Shown here: positions 26,704 through 35,758 of the stretch, piece by piece
Layout: each line of letters begins with the position of its first letter
Numbering within the stretch: the stretch's first letter is position 1
Assembly: GCF_017468685.1 (NCBI RefSeq)
Contig: NZ_JAFUHT010000051.1
Coordinates: 1-52,022 of the forward strand
Length of the DNA: 52,022 bases
Direction of reading: 5' to 3'
Origin: Methanobrevibacter sp.
GTDB lineage: Archaea; Methanobacteriota; Methanobacteria; Methanobacteriales; Methanobacteriaceae
Notes under the pieces: model-generated
What the model was told of the DNA's origin: nothing
What the model saw: the letters and a program-made list of their open reading frames with translations, nothing else
The model's database searches: none
Translations under genes and position numbers: made by a program

Positions 26704-28116
26704 TTATTTTTTAACTACAACAGTTTGTTTAACGGTATTTTTACCGTAGGATACCTGATAAGTGAGTTTTTTACCGACTTTAAGTTTTTTAAGTGTTGTC
26801 TTTTTAACTGTTATTTTAGCAATTCCTTTCTTGTTGGTTTTTGCAGTGTAAGTCTTTTTGTTGAACTTGAATGTCAGTTTTTTGTTTTTGGCAACCTTGT
26901 TTTTGATTTTCAAGCTGGCTGTAATCACTAATTTTTTAGCTGACTTTTTAACAACAACCTTTTTAAGGGTTAATTTGGCATTTGACTTTACAACAACCTT
27001 GAAAGTGTTTGAATAGAAAACATTACTACCGTAAGGGTCCAGATTAATGGAAATGTAATGAGTTCCTACTGATAATCCTGAAATTGATTCTTTTAAACTG
27101 CCGGAATTAAATCTAACATCCTTGAGGTATTTACCGTCAACATAAATTGATACATATTCACTGTTTCGAGGTCCGGTCATTTTGATAGTTACGGATTTTC
27201 CATCATAGATTGATGTTTTTGAAATTGATGATTTAAATCCGGGACTGTTGTTTTCAACACGTATGTCGATAATTTCACTACTTTTATATGTTCCTATTTT
27301 ATAGTCCAATTGGAAGCTTAAAGATCCTGCATTCAGTTTTTTCAATGGGATAAATGCATAACCGTTGGATATTTTAACTGTGGAAATTGCATTTCCCTTT
27401 TTATAAATGGTATTGTTATATTTATCACTGCCCACTTCATCTCTAATGTAAAGTGTTGCAGTACCGCTCATTTTAGAATTTCCCCTGATTATTATGCCGT
27501 TTGCCTCACCAACTGACATAATGTATGGAGAGATGACATCAGGTACAGAGACGAAATTAACTTTACGGGAATCTGTTCTTGCTTTACCTGTATTGTAAGT
27601 GATTTTTACGCTATGATAGCCAAAACCATATTTTTTTAGGTTTATGACATCATTACCTATTGAATAAAAATATTTGCTTCCAGAGGTGAATTTTTTAGAG
27701 AAAACCTTTTTGCCATCAATTGATACAGAAACTGTTCCCTTAATTCCATTACTGTCCTCAATATATCCCAAATCATAATAAGAAGTTGAAAGATCAACAG
27801 TATCGTAAATCCGAATATGGATTTTACTGGTGTAATAATCTCCAAGGACCTCTTCAGAGTTTACTTTTGCACCCAGAGGCTCTGATTCATTTTCATCTAC
27901 TGTCATTGAGATTTCATCATCATCTGTTTGCTTTAAAACCTCCTCATCATCTGAAGGACTTTGTGATAATTCATCCGTCGTGATTTCTTCAACTGCCAAA
28001 TCATCACTGGATTCCTGAGTCAGATTATCATCAGACAAATCCTGTGATGCACTAACAGCACCTATTGTTAAAATGGCCAGCATTAGACAGACCATCATTA
28101 AATGTTTTATTTTCAT
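26704..28116 (-). CDS. Secreted adhesin-like protein with Ig-like domains
   Basis: A 470-aa secreted protein. Signal peptide MKIKHLMMVCLMLAILTIGA (cleavage about residue 23, 'VSAS'), then an acidic linker (about 25-90), about three Ig-like domains, and a very lysine-rich C-terminal domain from about residue 378 (KLTLKKVVVKKSAKKLVITA...). No transmembrane anchor follows, so attachment to the wall is probably through the basic domain and anionic wall polymers; that is inference. The same C-terminal domain occurs in the next two genes. Role presumed adhesion; ligand unknown. Confidence 0.82.
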   Translation of the reverse strand: MKIKHLMMVCLMLAILTIGAVSASQDLSDDNLTQESSDDLAVEEITTDELSQSPSDDEEVLKQTDDDEISMTVDENESEPLGAKVNSEEVLGDYYTSKIHIRIYDTVDLSTSYYDLGYIEDSNGIKGTVSVSIDGKKVFSKKFTSGSKYFYSIGNDVINLKKYGFGYHSVKITYNTGKARTDSRKVNFVSVPDVISPYIMSVGEANGIIIRGNSKMSGTATLYIRDEVGSDKYNNTIYKKGNAISTVKISNGYAFIPLKKLNAGSLSFQLDYKIGTYKSSEIIDIRVENNSPGFKSSISKTSIYDGKSVTIKMTGPRNSEYVSIYVDGKYLKDVRFNSGSLKESISGLSVGTHYISINLDPYGSNVFYSNTFKVVVKSNAKLTLKKVVVKKSAKKLVITASLKIKNKVAKNKKLTFKFNKKTYTAKTNKKGIAKITVKKTTLKKLKVGKKLTYQVSYGKNTVKQTVVVKK

Positions 28117-28257
28117 AATATCACAATTGAATTTAATTTGAATACAGAGATATTTTTGTGAAAAATTACATATATATTTTAATATTTAATAGGTTATTTT
28201 AAAAAAAGAGATTAAAAATCAATATAATATTCAAATTATTGAAAAAAAATAAGAAAA

Positions 28258-28277
28258 ATAAGGAAATTAATCCTTAT
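28258..28277 (-). terminator. Hairpin over the stop codon of the 667-aa adhesin gene
   Basis: Arms ATAAGGA and TCCTTAT, loop AATTAA, followed on the minus strand by T-rich sequence (rc of 28242-28257). It covers the stop codon at 28274-28276. The same element closes the next adhesin gene, and a lone copy is at 38731-38764. Confidence 0.65.
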
Positions 28278-30277
28278 TTTTTAACTTTTACGGTTAATTT
28301 TTTAACAGTTTTTCCGTAAGATACTTGTATTTTTACCTTTTTACCAACTTTAAGTTTTTTCAATACTTTTTTCTTAATGGTTACTTTAGCAACACCTTTT
28401 TTGTTGGTTTTTGCAGTGTATTTTTTACCATTGAATTTGAAAATAACTTTTAAGCCTTTTTTAGCTTTTTTGTTGATTTTTAAGGTAGCCTGTAAAACAA
28501 GTTTTTTAGCGGATTTTTTAACTTTAACCTTTTTAAGAGTTAATTTAATAACATCTTTTTTAACTGGAGGTTTAACAATAGGTGCCTGTTTAGCATTAAC
28601 TTTTACTGAAAAAGTGTTAGAGTAGAATACATCACCACCCTCCTCGTTCCAGTATTTAACTGAAACATCATGAGTTCCAACAGATAACCCGGTAATGTCA
28701 TAAGACATTGATCCGTTAACCAATTTAATTTCTTCTTTATATTCTTTATTATCGACATAAATGTCAATATATCCGATTAATGTTTTATTTCCAGCAAAAA
28801 TTACAGTTACTTTCTCTCCTACTGTGATGTCGGTTAGAGTTACACTAGAACTGATTCCTTTAGTATTATTTCTAACTTCAATTCCAATATTTGAATCAGC
28901 ATATTCTCCAGCGATTGTAGCATTTATATAGAAATTATAATAGCCTTCAGTTAAATTATCCAATACTATTTTTGCAGACCCGTCAACAACATTGACTGAT
29001 TTAAATTCTTTTAATTTACCTTCATCATCAATAGTGTAAAGAGTTGCAGTACCAGTAGCTCCCTTATATCCTGTTATGAGGATTGTGTCTTTTTCACCAA
29101 CAGAAATGGAAGGGAAGTAATCGAAGACAGGAGGATATACAAAGTTAATTTTTGCTTCTTTTTCATATGTTTTGGTTGCAGTAGCATATGTAACTTTTAC
29201 TGTATGATTACCAATTGTTACTCCAGCAGAAGTAAAATCCACTGATACAGAATAATAATCCTCTTCATCAAGAACTACTTTGCTTAAATATTCTTTACCG
29301 TCAATAAATACTTTAACAGTACCGTTTATTTTATCAACATTAATGTAAGCAATTTCTTCATCCTTTAAACCCATGTTAAAATCACTTTCATCAAATAGTT
29401 CAACAACATGGTCTTCACGAGATTCGAAACGGACAGTTGAAGATTCATTTACATCTCCATAATTGCCACCCACATAACTTACAGTAATCTCATAATCATC
29501 CTTTTCGAGGGTTGGATTTAATTGATTTGTCCAAATAAGATATTTTACTCTACCTTCAGTGTTATAGTCCTCATCAGGACTGCATTGAGTCAAATTTTTA
29601 TTGAAGACATAACCCTTACCTTTGATATATACTGTAATATTACCTTGAGCATCTGAAGGAAGTTCAACAGATGCAAAATAATCTTCCTCCAAATAACAAA
29701 TCATAGGTTCTCCATCCTCATCAACATCATAAATCTCTATATAAATTGCATTCGGATTATCAGCCGGTTCATCATATCCTGATAAGTTTTCAAATTTAAC
29801 AGTTCCATTATCAGAATCAATTAAGTTATTATCAGCACCAAAATATTTTACAGTGATAAATAAACTATCTTCATTAATGACTCTGTTCAAATCATTTAAG
29901 GTAATTAAGAATGTATCAAAATCATCATCATATGTTAAACTTTGAATTGATTTATCCATCAATGTTTCAGATTCATCTTCACCTGCCAAAACAGTGACCC
30001 TGCCTGTTGAATCTTTAGGAGCATATTCAATATATGCTATTTCACTACTATTTTTATTTGTATCAACCACATATGGCGGTTCATCATCCACATCATACTC
30101 ATCTACAACGACAGATATATCATCAGAATCTTCCTCTTCACCATCTTGTGCTATTATATCAACATCTGATGATGAATCATCGATTGCAATTTCATCAGCT
30201 ACCTCTGATGCACTTACCGCACCAATTGTTAAAATAGCCAGTATTAAACTAACAATTATCAAATGTTTTATATTCAT
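28274..30277 (-). CDS. Secreted adhesin-like protein with Ig-like domains (667 aa)
   Basis: Signal peptide MNIKHLIIVSLILAILTIGA (to about residue 24), a strongly acidic segment (residues about 25-75), about five Ig-like domains, and a C-terminal lysine-rich domain from about residue 577 ending 'KKLTVKVKK'. The last 90 residues are almost identical to those of the 650-aa paralog at 30495, at DNA level as well (28274-28540 versus 30495-30761). The upstream 65 bp and the terminator are shared too, so the pair arose by duplication or is kept alike by gene conversion, while the middle has diverged. Presumed surface adhesin. Confidence 0.85.
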   Translation of the reverse strand: MNIKHLIIVSLILAILTIGAVSASEVADEIAIDDSSSDVDIIAQDGEEEDSDDISVVVDEYDVDDEPPYVVDTNKNSSEIAYIEYAPKDSTGRVTVLAGEDESETLMDKSIQSLTYDDDFDTFLITLNDLNRVINEDSLFITVKYFGADNNLIDSDNGTVKFENLSGYDEPADNPNAIYIEIYDVDEDGEPMICYLEEDYFASVELPSDAQGNITVYIKGKGYVFNKNLTQCSPDEDYNTEGRVKYLIWTNQLNPTLEKDDYEITVSYVGGNYGDVNESSTVRFESREDHVVELFDESDFNMGLKDEEIAYINVDKINGTVKVFIDGKEYLSKVVLDEEDYYSVSVDFTSAGVTIGNHTVKVTYATATKTYEKEAKINFVYPPVFDYFPSISVGEKDTILITGYKGATGTATLYTIDDEGKLKEFKSVNVVDGSAKIVLDNLTEGYYNFYINATIAGEYADSNIGIEVRNNTKGISSSVTLTDITVGEKVTVIFAGNKTLIGYIDIYVDNKEYKEEIKLVNGSMSYDITGLSVGTHDVSVKYWNEEGGDVFYSNTFSVKVNAKQAPIVKPPVKKDVIKLTLKKVKVKKSAKKLVLQATLKINKKAKKGLKVIFKFNGKKYTAKTNKKGVAKVTIKKKVLKKLKVGKKVKIQVSYGKTVKKLTVKVKK

Positions 30278-30345
30278 AATAAATCACATTTTTACTTTAA
30301 ATATATTCAATTTGAATACAATATAATATTTATTTTACACACATA
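30278..30345 (-). promoter_or_regulatory. Shared adhesin promoter with palindrome (copy 1)
   Basis: On the minus strand an AT-rich TATA-like run lies at about 30318-30330, then the 13-nt palindrome ATTCAAATTGAAT (30305-30317), then GTGATTTATT before the ATG; GTGAT is the likely ribosome site. The block is nearly identical to 32448-32515. Confidence 0.55.
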
Positions 30346-30478
30346 TAAATATTAGTTTTACAATATTATAAAAGAAAATATGAATATTAAAAAATAAATA
30401 ATAAAAAAATGAAAATTAAATTCAAATATTAAACTAAATAACTAAAAATTTAATAATTAATTAAAAATAAAAAAAGAA

Positions 30479-30498
30479 ATAAGGAAATTAATCCTTAT
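30479..30498 (-). terminator. Hairpin over the stop codon of the 650-aa adhesin gene
   Basis: The same arms (ATAAGGA/TCCTTAT) and loop (AATTAA) as at 28258-28277, covering the stop codon at 30495-30497 and followed by T-rich sequence on the minus strand. Confidence 0.65.
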
Positions 30499-32447
30499 TT
30501 TTTAACTTTTACTGTTAATTTTTTAACAGTTTTACCGTAAGATGCTTGGATTTTAATCTTTTTACCAACTTTAAGTTTTTTCAATACATTTTTCTTAATG
30601 GTTACTTTAGCAATACCTTTTTTGTTGGTTTTTGCAGTGTATTTTTTACCATTGAATTTAAAAATAACTTTTAAGCCTTTTTTAGCTTTTTTATTGATTT
30701 TTAAAGTTGCCTGTAAAACAAGTTTTTTAGCGGATTTTTTAACTTTAACCTTTTTAAGTGTTAAAGTGATTTTGTCTGCTTTTTTAGGAGTTACAACTGC
30801 TTTTTCTTTAACTGTTACTGTGAAAGTGTTTGAGTAGAATACATAATCTTCTTCTCCTTCTCCCCAATAATCAGAGGAATATACTTTAATTGTATGATCC
30901 CCAGCTGTTTTAAATGGAATAGAATAAGTTTTTTCACCTAAATTAAATATATTAATTTTATCTTTTTGTTCAACACCATCAACATAAATTTCAAAGTATT
31001 GGTTTAATGTTTTTGGTCCAGTAATTTTAACTACAACACTGTTTCCAACTTCAACTGTTGATGGAGTAACTGTTACAGAAATACTTGCATCATTTTTCTT
31101 AACAGAAACATAAGAAGTATCGGTGAAATTTTGAGTTCCATTATTATATTCAACAATTAATATATGATACCCTTCAGCCAATTTAGCTAATGAAACACTT
31201 GCTTTACCTTTAACAACATTTGCACTACCTACATCACCATCTTTTATATATCTCCCTTCATCATCAGGATCTTCTTTAGCAGTGTATACTTTAAGAGTTC
31301 CAGAATATGAACTTGGTAAATTAATAGAAATAAATTCATTTTCACCAATACTCATTTCATAAGGAGTATAAATATCAAATACAGTTTTTACAGTGTATGT
31401 TGTAGTTTTAAGTGGATAAAATGAATCATTACGTAATTCAACTGATAATTGATATTCAGCATCTAAATTTAAATCACCAGTGAAAAGAGTATAATTTGCA
31501 TGACCATCTTTGTAAGATAATTTAGTTTCTTTACCATTGAATATTAAATATAAATCCCCATTTGCATTATTTGGTACACAAATATTTAATGATATATCAG
31601 ATCCAATAGAAATTTCCTCATCACCATCATAAAATTCATCAATATCAACATTAAAATCAATTGAAATAGTTTTTGATGCAACTACAGTTGAATTTTCCCC
31701 ATCAAAATATTTTATTTGAACAAAATGCTCGCCCATTTTTGGAGTTTTGTTTAAATTTTCTAAATAAATTTCATTATCAGAACCAATAGTTTTATTATAA
31801 TATAACTCACCATCAATATAAATGAGAATATTACCGTCTAAATCAAGATTATAATAATCACAATAAATAAAATCATTAGATTGACCTTCTGAAGGATTAA
31901 CAATACAATTATAAATACTAGCACTAATACCATCATATCCTTCATTTTCAGTGACTTTTAAAGTATAATCAAGAAGAGTTATTCCAGTACCGGAAACTGG
32001 TATAAAATTAACAAGAATTTTATAATCTCCCGGAGAGGATATATTTAAATCAGCTAAGTCAAACTCAACGAAATCATTCTCACCATAACTAAAGTCTTCA
32101 TCATATATTGGAGTTTCACTATCTCCAACAGTGACAGTTAAGTTACCTTCACTATCTTCAGCGTAATTTGATACACTAAATACATAATTATCGGAATTAT
32201 TAGCAATAGACTTTTGATAATATGTAGAAAAGTCATCGGCACTAAGTTCTTTAGCAGGCTCTTCATCCGGATTATCTCCAGGTTCATCTCCTCCTTCATC
32301 ATCACCAGCAATTACACCAACATCATCAACTGCCAATGCATCGCCTTCTTCAACTGCAAGTGCATCTGCATCATCAGCTGCACTTACAGCACCAATTGTT
32401 ATTATAGCCAGTATCAAACTGACTATTATCAAATGTTTTATCTTCAT
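30495..32447 (-). CDS. Secreted adhesin-like protein with Ig-like domains (650 aa)
   Basis: Signal peptide MKIKHLIIVSLILAIITIGA, an acidic segment rich in Asp/Gly/Glu (residues about 25-66), about five Ig-like domains and a C-terminal lysine-rich domain from about residue 560. The C-terminal 90 residues match the 667-aa neighbour almost exactly, while the central domains differ clearly. This pattern (fixed ends, variable middle) would keep export and wall attachment while changing the exposed surface. The promoter palindrome and terminator hairpin are also shared. Ligand unknown. Confidence 0.85.
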   Translation of the reverse strand: MKIKHLIIVSLILAIITIGAVSAADDADALAVEEGDALAVDDVGVIAGDDEGGDEPGDNPDEEPAKELSADDFSTYYQKSIANNSDNYVFSVSNYAEDSEGNLTVTVGDSETPIYDEDFSYGENDFVEFDLADLNISSPGDYKILVNFIPVSGTGITLLDYTLKVTENEGYDGISASIYNCIVNPSEGQSNDFIYCDYYNLDLDGNILIYIDGELYYNKTIGSDNEIYLENLNKTPKMGEHFVQIKYFDGENSTVVASKTISIDFNVDIDEFYDGDEEISIGSDISLNICVPNNANGDLYLIFNGKETKLSYKDGHANYTLFTGDLNLDAEYQLSVELRNDSFYPLKTTTYTVKTVFDIYTPYEMSIGENEFISINLPSSYSGTLKVYTAKEDPDDEGRYIKDGDVGSANVVKGKASVSLAKLAEGYHILIVEYNNGTQNFTDTSYVSVKKNDASISVTVTPSTVEVGNSVVVKITGPKTLNQYFEIYVDGVEQKDKINIFNLGEKTYSIPFKTAGDHTIKVYSSDYWGEGEEDYVFYSNTFTVTVKEKAVVTPKKADKITLTLKKVKVKKSAKKLVLQATLKINKKAKKGLKVIFKFNGKKYTAKTNKKGIAKVTIKKNVLKKLKVGKKIKIQASYGKTVKKLTVKVKK

Positions 32448-32515
32448 AATAAATCACATTTTTTACTTAAATATATTCAATTTGAATACAATTTAATATT
32501 AGTCGTGTAAACTAT
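32448..32515 (-). promoter_or_regulatory. Shared adhesin promoter with palindrome (copy 2)
   Basis: The palindrome ATTCAAATTGAAT at 32475-32487 lies between an AT-rich TATA-like run and the GTGATTTATT leader of the 650-aa gene. It is nearly identical to 30278-30345. A degenerate form is present before the 470-aa gene at about 28131-28143. The rest of the spacer to 32668 is AT-rich with nothing evident. Confidence 0.55.
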
Positions 32516-32668
32516 ATATGCCTTATGCTTTTTATCGAATGTTTAACCAATATTTTTTAAAAAAAGTGAATTATTTTAGTTAAATATTATAAAAATAATA
32601 ATAAATTTTCAAAATATTATAAAAATAAAATAAAAAAATGACAATCTTTTAATATATTCAAATTTTAC

Positions 32669-34813
32669 CTAAATTTTAACAGTATTTTTCAAATATGTTG
32701 CACTAATTGACTTTATTGTTTTAGGTTTTTTAACAGTCAAGCCTGCAACGCCATTTTTGTTGGTTTTAATCAGATACTTTTTGGAGTTGATTTTGACTGA
32801 GACCACTTTATTTTTGACTTTTTTGCTGATTGTGACCTTAATTACCAGTTTCTTTTTGGTTTTAGACACTTTTAAAATAATTGGCACTGCCTTTATCTTT
32901 TTTGTAAGCTTAAATCCCATATACTCAATTTTCAATGAGTATTTTTTGTTTTTGAGCTTCATTGATTTTTTAAATGTCATGATGCCTTTTTTGTTGGTTT
33001 TGATTTTGTATGTTTTGCCGTTGAACTTGACAGTCACGACCTTGTTTGCCAGTGCCTTGCCATTTTGAGTTAAAAGCTTCATTTTAACATTTATTCCCTT
33101 GAAATTTGCCTTAAAAGATATGAATTTGATTTTTGGAGCAATGACACTTAATTCCGCCCAATTATCCAAATCAGTAAATCCATCTTCACCATGATACTCA
33201 ATATTAACTTCATAATCGCCGACTTTCAGGTTTTTAAGAGACAATTTAGCGATTCCGTCTTTTACATTAATCCTGTACTGCTTTTCATCAATTTCAAATA
33301 TCACATATCCTTTGGACTGGCTTGGAACCTTAACTGTAATGTATTGGTTATCTCCTGCCGTAAATTCCCACTGGTAAGTGATTTTGGCAGCGATGTAGAC
33401 TTTCTCTGATTGGTTTTTTACCGCATAATCACTTCCGCTGTACTGTGCCAGTATGTCATGATATCCGAGATTCAGTGATGCAATGTTGATTTCAGCGTAA
33501 CCCCCTCTAAGTTTTACTGATTTGAAGTGCTTGCCGTCAGCATAAACTACCAAATCTCCCTGTGCGTCACCTGGAAGTTTAAGATACACTTTTGAATCAC
33601 TTTCAAAGTGGAAATAATACGGAATGCTTATGGAATAGTCGATTGTAAAGTTGCATGTCTTATTCAATGCATAATATTTCACATCTCCTGAGTATGACAT
33701 GAACAATGTATATGTTCCTGCCCTTAAGTTTGAAATATCTATCTCAACGATATTATTTACAGTAGTTGATCGTTTAAACTGATATGTCTGACCGTTGATT
33801 GTTGTTTTAAGCAGGTTATTGTTTAATGTATCCGGCAGATAGATTTCAAGGATGTTCTGATTGCCATATGTGAAATGGTCAGTCCATACCTCAAGGTCAT
33901 AGCTCATATTTACAGATTGTATCTTTGTTCTTGAGAAATCCTTTGAAGTGTAGATGACCTTGATTTCACGGTTTGTATATTTCAGATACCCTTCAAGAGA
34001 CATTATGAATTCCCCGTTATCCGTGTTTGAATTAACAATCAGCTTATCGTCAAGATATACTTTAACATTTCCATTGATGTTTTCCTGTGTTTTAACGCTT
34101 ATGCAGTCATCATGCCCGATGTTTATCACTTCAGGAATGCTTATTACCACATTTGTGACTGTGAAGTTGAATGTCCTGTTGTATGGATGATAATAGCTGT
34201 CTCCATGATAGACAACCCTGAATGTATGGTCTCCAAGAGACAGTCCTGAAAACGGATTATCGGAAAAGTAAACGGTCGGTCTTGATGTGGTTCTGTTTAG
34301 AAGTTCATCATCAATATAAAATTCAACTATTCCGTTAGCAGATCTTGGAAAAGCCAGAAGTGTAGAGTATTTATCACCCTGCAATATCTCCTGTGGAAAA
34401 TGAAGCATATTATAGTCCGGAGAATATTTCATTATCTTCAATGGAGTGGTGATGTTCAAATCAGCCCCATTATAAAAGGCACTTACCTTATAATACCTGC
34501 AGTCAATAGGCGGCCAGATTGAAACAACAAGTTCATGAGTCCTTTCGGGAAGTGTGATTGGAACCTTAAATGATTTTTCAGTGATTGTACGGTTATATAT
34601 TACCTCATCATCTATTTTTACGGCAAAATCCCCTGAGGCATTTTCGGGCAGTTTTACATCAATGTCGCTTAGATTCTCATGCCACATCTGCTCATCGAAC
34701 GTTACTTCGATTTTTTCGGTTAAATTGTCAGAAGTGGAATTGTCCTCTGCGCTGAGAGCACCTAAACTCAGCAAAAAAAGAATTATAAACAGCAGGAGAA
34801 GTTTGACTTTCAT
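32669..34813 (-). CDS. Secreted adhesin-like protein with Ig-like domains (714 aa)
   Basis: Signal peptide MKVKLLLLFIILFLLSLGA (cleavage about residue 21). About five Ig-like domains follow, with 'YHGDSYYHPYNRTFNFTV' and 'YSGDVKYYALNKTCNFTI' as typical edges. The C-terminal part has two successive lysine-rich modules, each with 'F.GK.Y.IKTNKKG', from about residue 565 to the end. It is related in design to the three upstream-numbered adhesins but is GC-richer in codon choice, has no shared promoter block and ends differently (YLKNTVKI). Presumed surface protein. Confidence 0.82.
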   Translation of the reverse strand: MKVKLLLLFIILFLLSLGALSAEDNSTSDNLTEKIEVTFDEQMWHENLSDIDVKLPENASGDFAVKIDDEVIYNRTITEKSFKVPITLPERTHELVVSIWPPIDCRYYKVSAFYNGADLNITTPLKIMKYSPDYNMLHFPQEILQGDKYSTLLAFPRSANGIVEFYIDDELLNRTTSRPTVYFSDNPFSGLSLGDHTFRVVYHGDSYYHPYNRTFNFTVTNVVISIPEVINIGHDDCISVKTQENINGNVKVYLDDKLIVNSNTDNGEFIMSLEGYLKYTNREIKVIYTSKDFSRTKIQSVNMSYDLEVWTDHFTYGNQNILEIYLPDTLNNNLLKTTINGQTYQFKRSTTVNNIVEIDISNLRAGTYTLFMSYSGDVKYYALNKTCNFTIDYSISIPYYFHFESDSKVYLKLPGDAQGDLVVYADGKHFKSVKLRGGYAEINIASLNLGYHDILAQYSGSDYAVKNQSEKVYIAAKITYQWEFTAGDNQYITVKVPSQSKGYVIFEIDEKQYRINVKDGIAKLSLKNLKVGDYEVNIEYHGEDGFTDLDNWAELSVIAPKIKFISFKANFKGINVKMKLLTQNGKALANKVVTVKFNGKTYKIKTNKKGIMTFKKSMKLKNKKYSLKIEYMGFKLTKKIKAVPIILKVSKTKKKLVIKVTISKKVKNKVVSVKINSKKYLIKTNKNGVAGLTVKKPKTIKSISATYLKNTVKI

Positions 34814-34868
34814 GGTAAAATATATGTTATACTGATTAATATTGTTTTAGTTTAAAAAAAGAAAAGAA

Positions 34869-34889
34869 AGTTTGATTAAAAATCAAACT
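34869..34889 (-). terminator. Hairpin terminator of the zinc-ribbon membrane gene
   Basis: 9-bp arms AGTTTGATT and AATCAAACT with loop AAA, just after the stop codon of the gene at 34891, followed on the minus strand by TTTCTTTTC. Confidence 0.65.
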
Positions 34890-34890
34890 C

Positions 34891-35745
34891 CTAGATAGTT
34901 GTGCTGACAGTTACCACACCATAATCCTTGGTGGTGCTTTCATCATCCACAACATTTCCGTCTTTTATAATTTGAACTTCAAGCTTGTCTGACCCGCTGG
35001 TCTTTTTCTGCACAGCAGCGGCAATTACATCATATTGTGACTCATCGATTTCAATGACCTCATCGCCTGTTCCCTCATACATTGTGCTGGCATCTCCATC
35101 ACCAACAGATGCTGACCAGTCAACCGGACATGAGATTCTTATCTGCAGACCCTCATCTGAGCTTACAGTGTTGATGTTTCCCACATTACTTACAAGGCCG
35201 CTGTCAACATCATCATCAGATGCTACTTGAGCGACTGCAAAAGCTCCTGCTGCAATTAAAGCAACAATAAGTAGTACAATAAGAATTATGTGCTGCGAAC
35301 GTGACATGGCCTCCGGATCAGCAATTCCAAATAATGGAGGAACCATTCTTCCTTCATTGATTGCCTCTGAGCATTTAATAGCATCATATGCTGCATAAAT
35401 AGTCCATCCCATTCCAAGAACAAGAGAGACTAAAGTGACAGCCAAACTTTCACCTGCCGCCCACTGAAGAAGCAGGTTAAAAGCCATGATAAAAGCACCG
35501 ACAGTACAGAATACCAGTCCTCTTTTATATAAACGCAGATAGAATATATGTCCGATTCCACACAGGAAATATGAAATCAGACCTCCGACGATATCAAGTA
35601 TTGGAGCTATCCATTTGTTCTTTTCAGCTGGCTTTTGGGATGTGTTTTGCGGTTTGGATGGAACTTCCGGCAATTCAGCACCGCAATCTATGCAGAACTT
35701 TGCAGGATCCGGATTTTCACATCCGCATTTTGGACAGAATTTCAT
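34891..35745 (-). CDS. Zinc-ribbon membrane protein with extracellular domain
   Basis: A 284-aa protein. Residues 1-25 form a zinc ribbon (C4-x2-C7...C18-x2-C21 in MKFCPKCGCENPDPAKFCID). Four hydrophobic helices follow at about 46-71, 77-96, 102-122 and 152-172, with an 'AYDAIKCSEAINEGR' loop. The last 110 residues after the fourth helix are acidic and probably extracellular. Such zinc-ribbon/membrane proteins are common in methanogens and Firmicutes; function unknown. It starts 13 bp after the secreted repeat-protein gene's stop, so the two are one operon. Confidence 0.75.
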   Translation of the reverse strand: MKFCPKCGCENPDPAKFCIDCGAELPEVPSKPQNTSQKPAEKNKWIAPILDIVGGLISYFLCGIGHIFYLRLYKRGLVFCTVGAFIMAFNLLLQWAAGESLAVTLVSLVLGMGWTIYAAYDAIKCSEAINEGRMVPPLFGIADPEAMSRSQHIILIVLLIVALIAAGAFAVAQVASDDDVDSGLVSNVGNINTVSSDEGLQIRISCPVDWSASVGDGDASTMYEGTGDEVIEIDESQYDVIAAAVQKKTSGSDKLEVQIIKDGNVVDDESTTKDYGVVTVSTTI

Positions 35746-35758
35746 AATATCACCTTAA

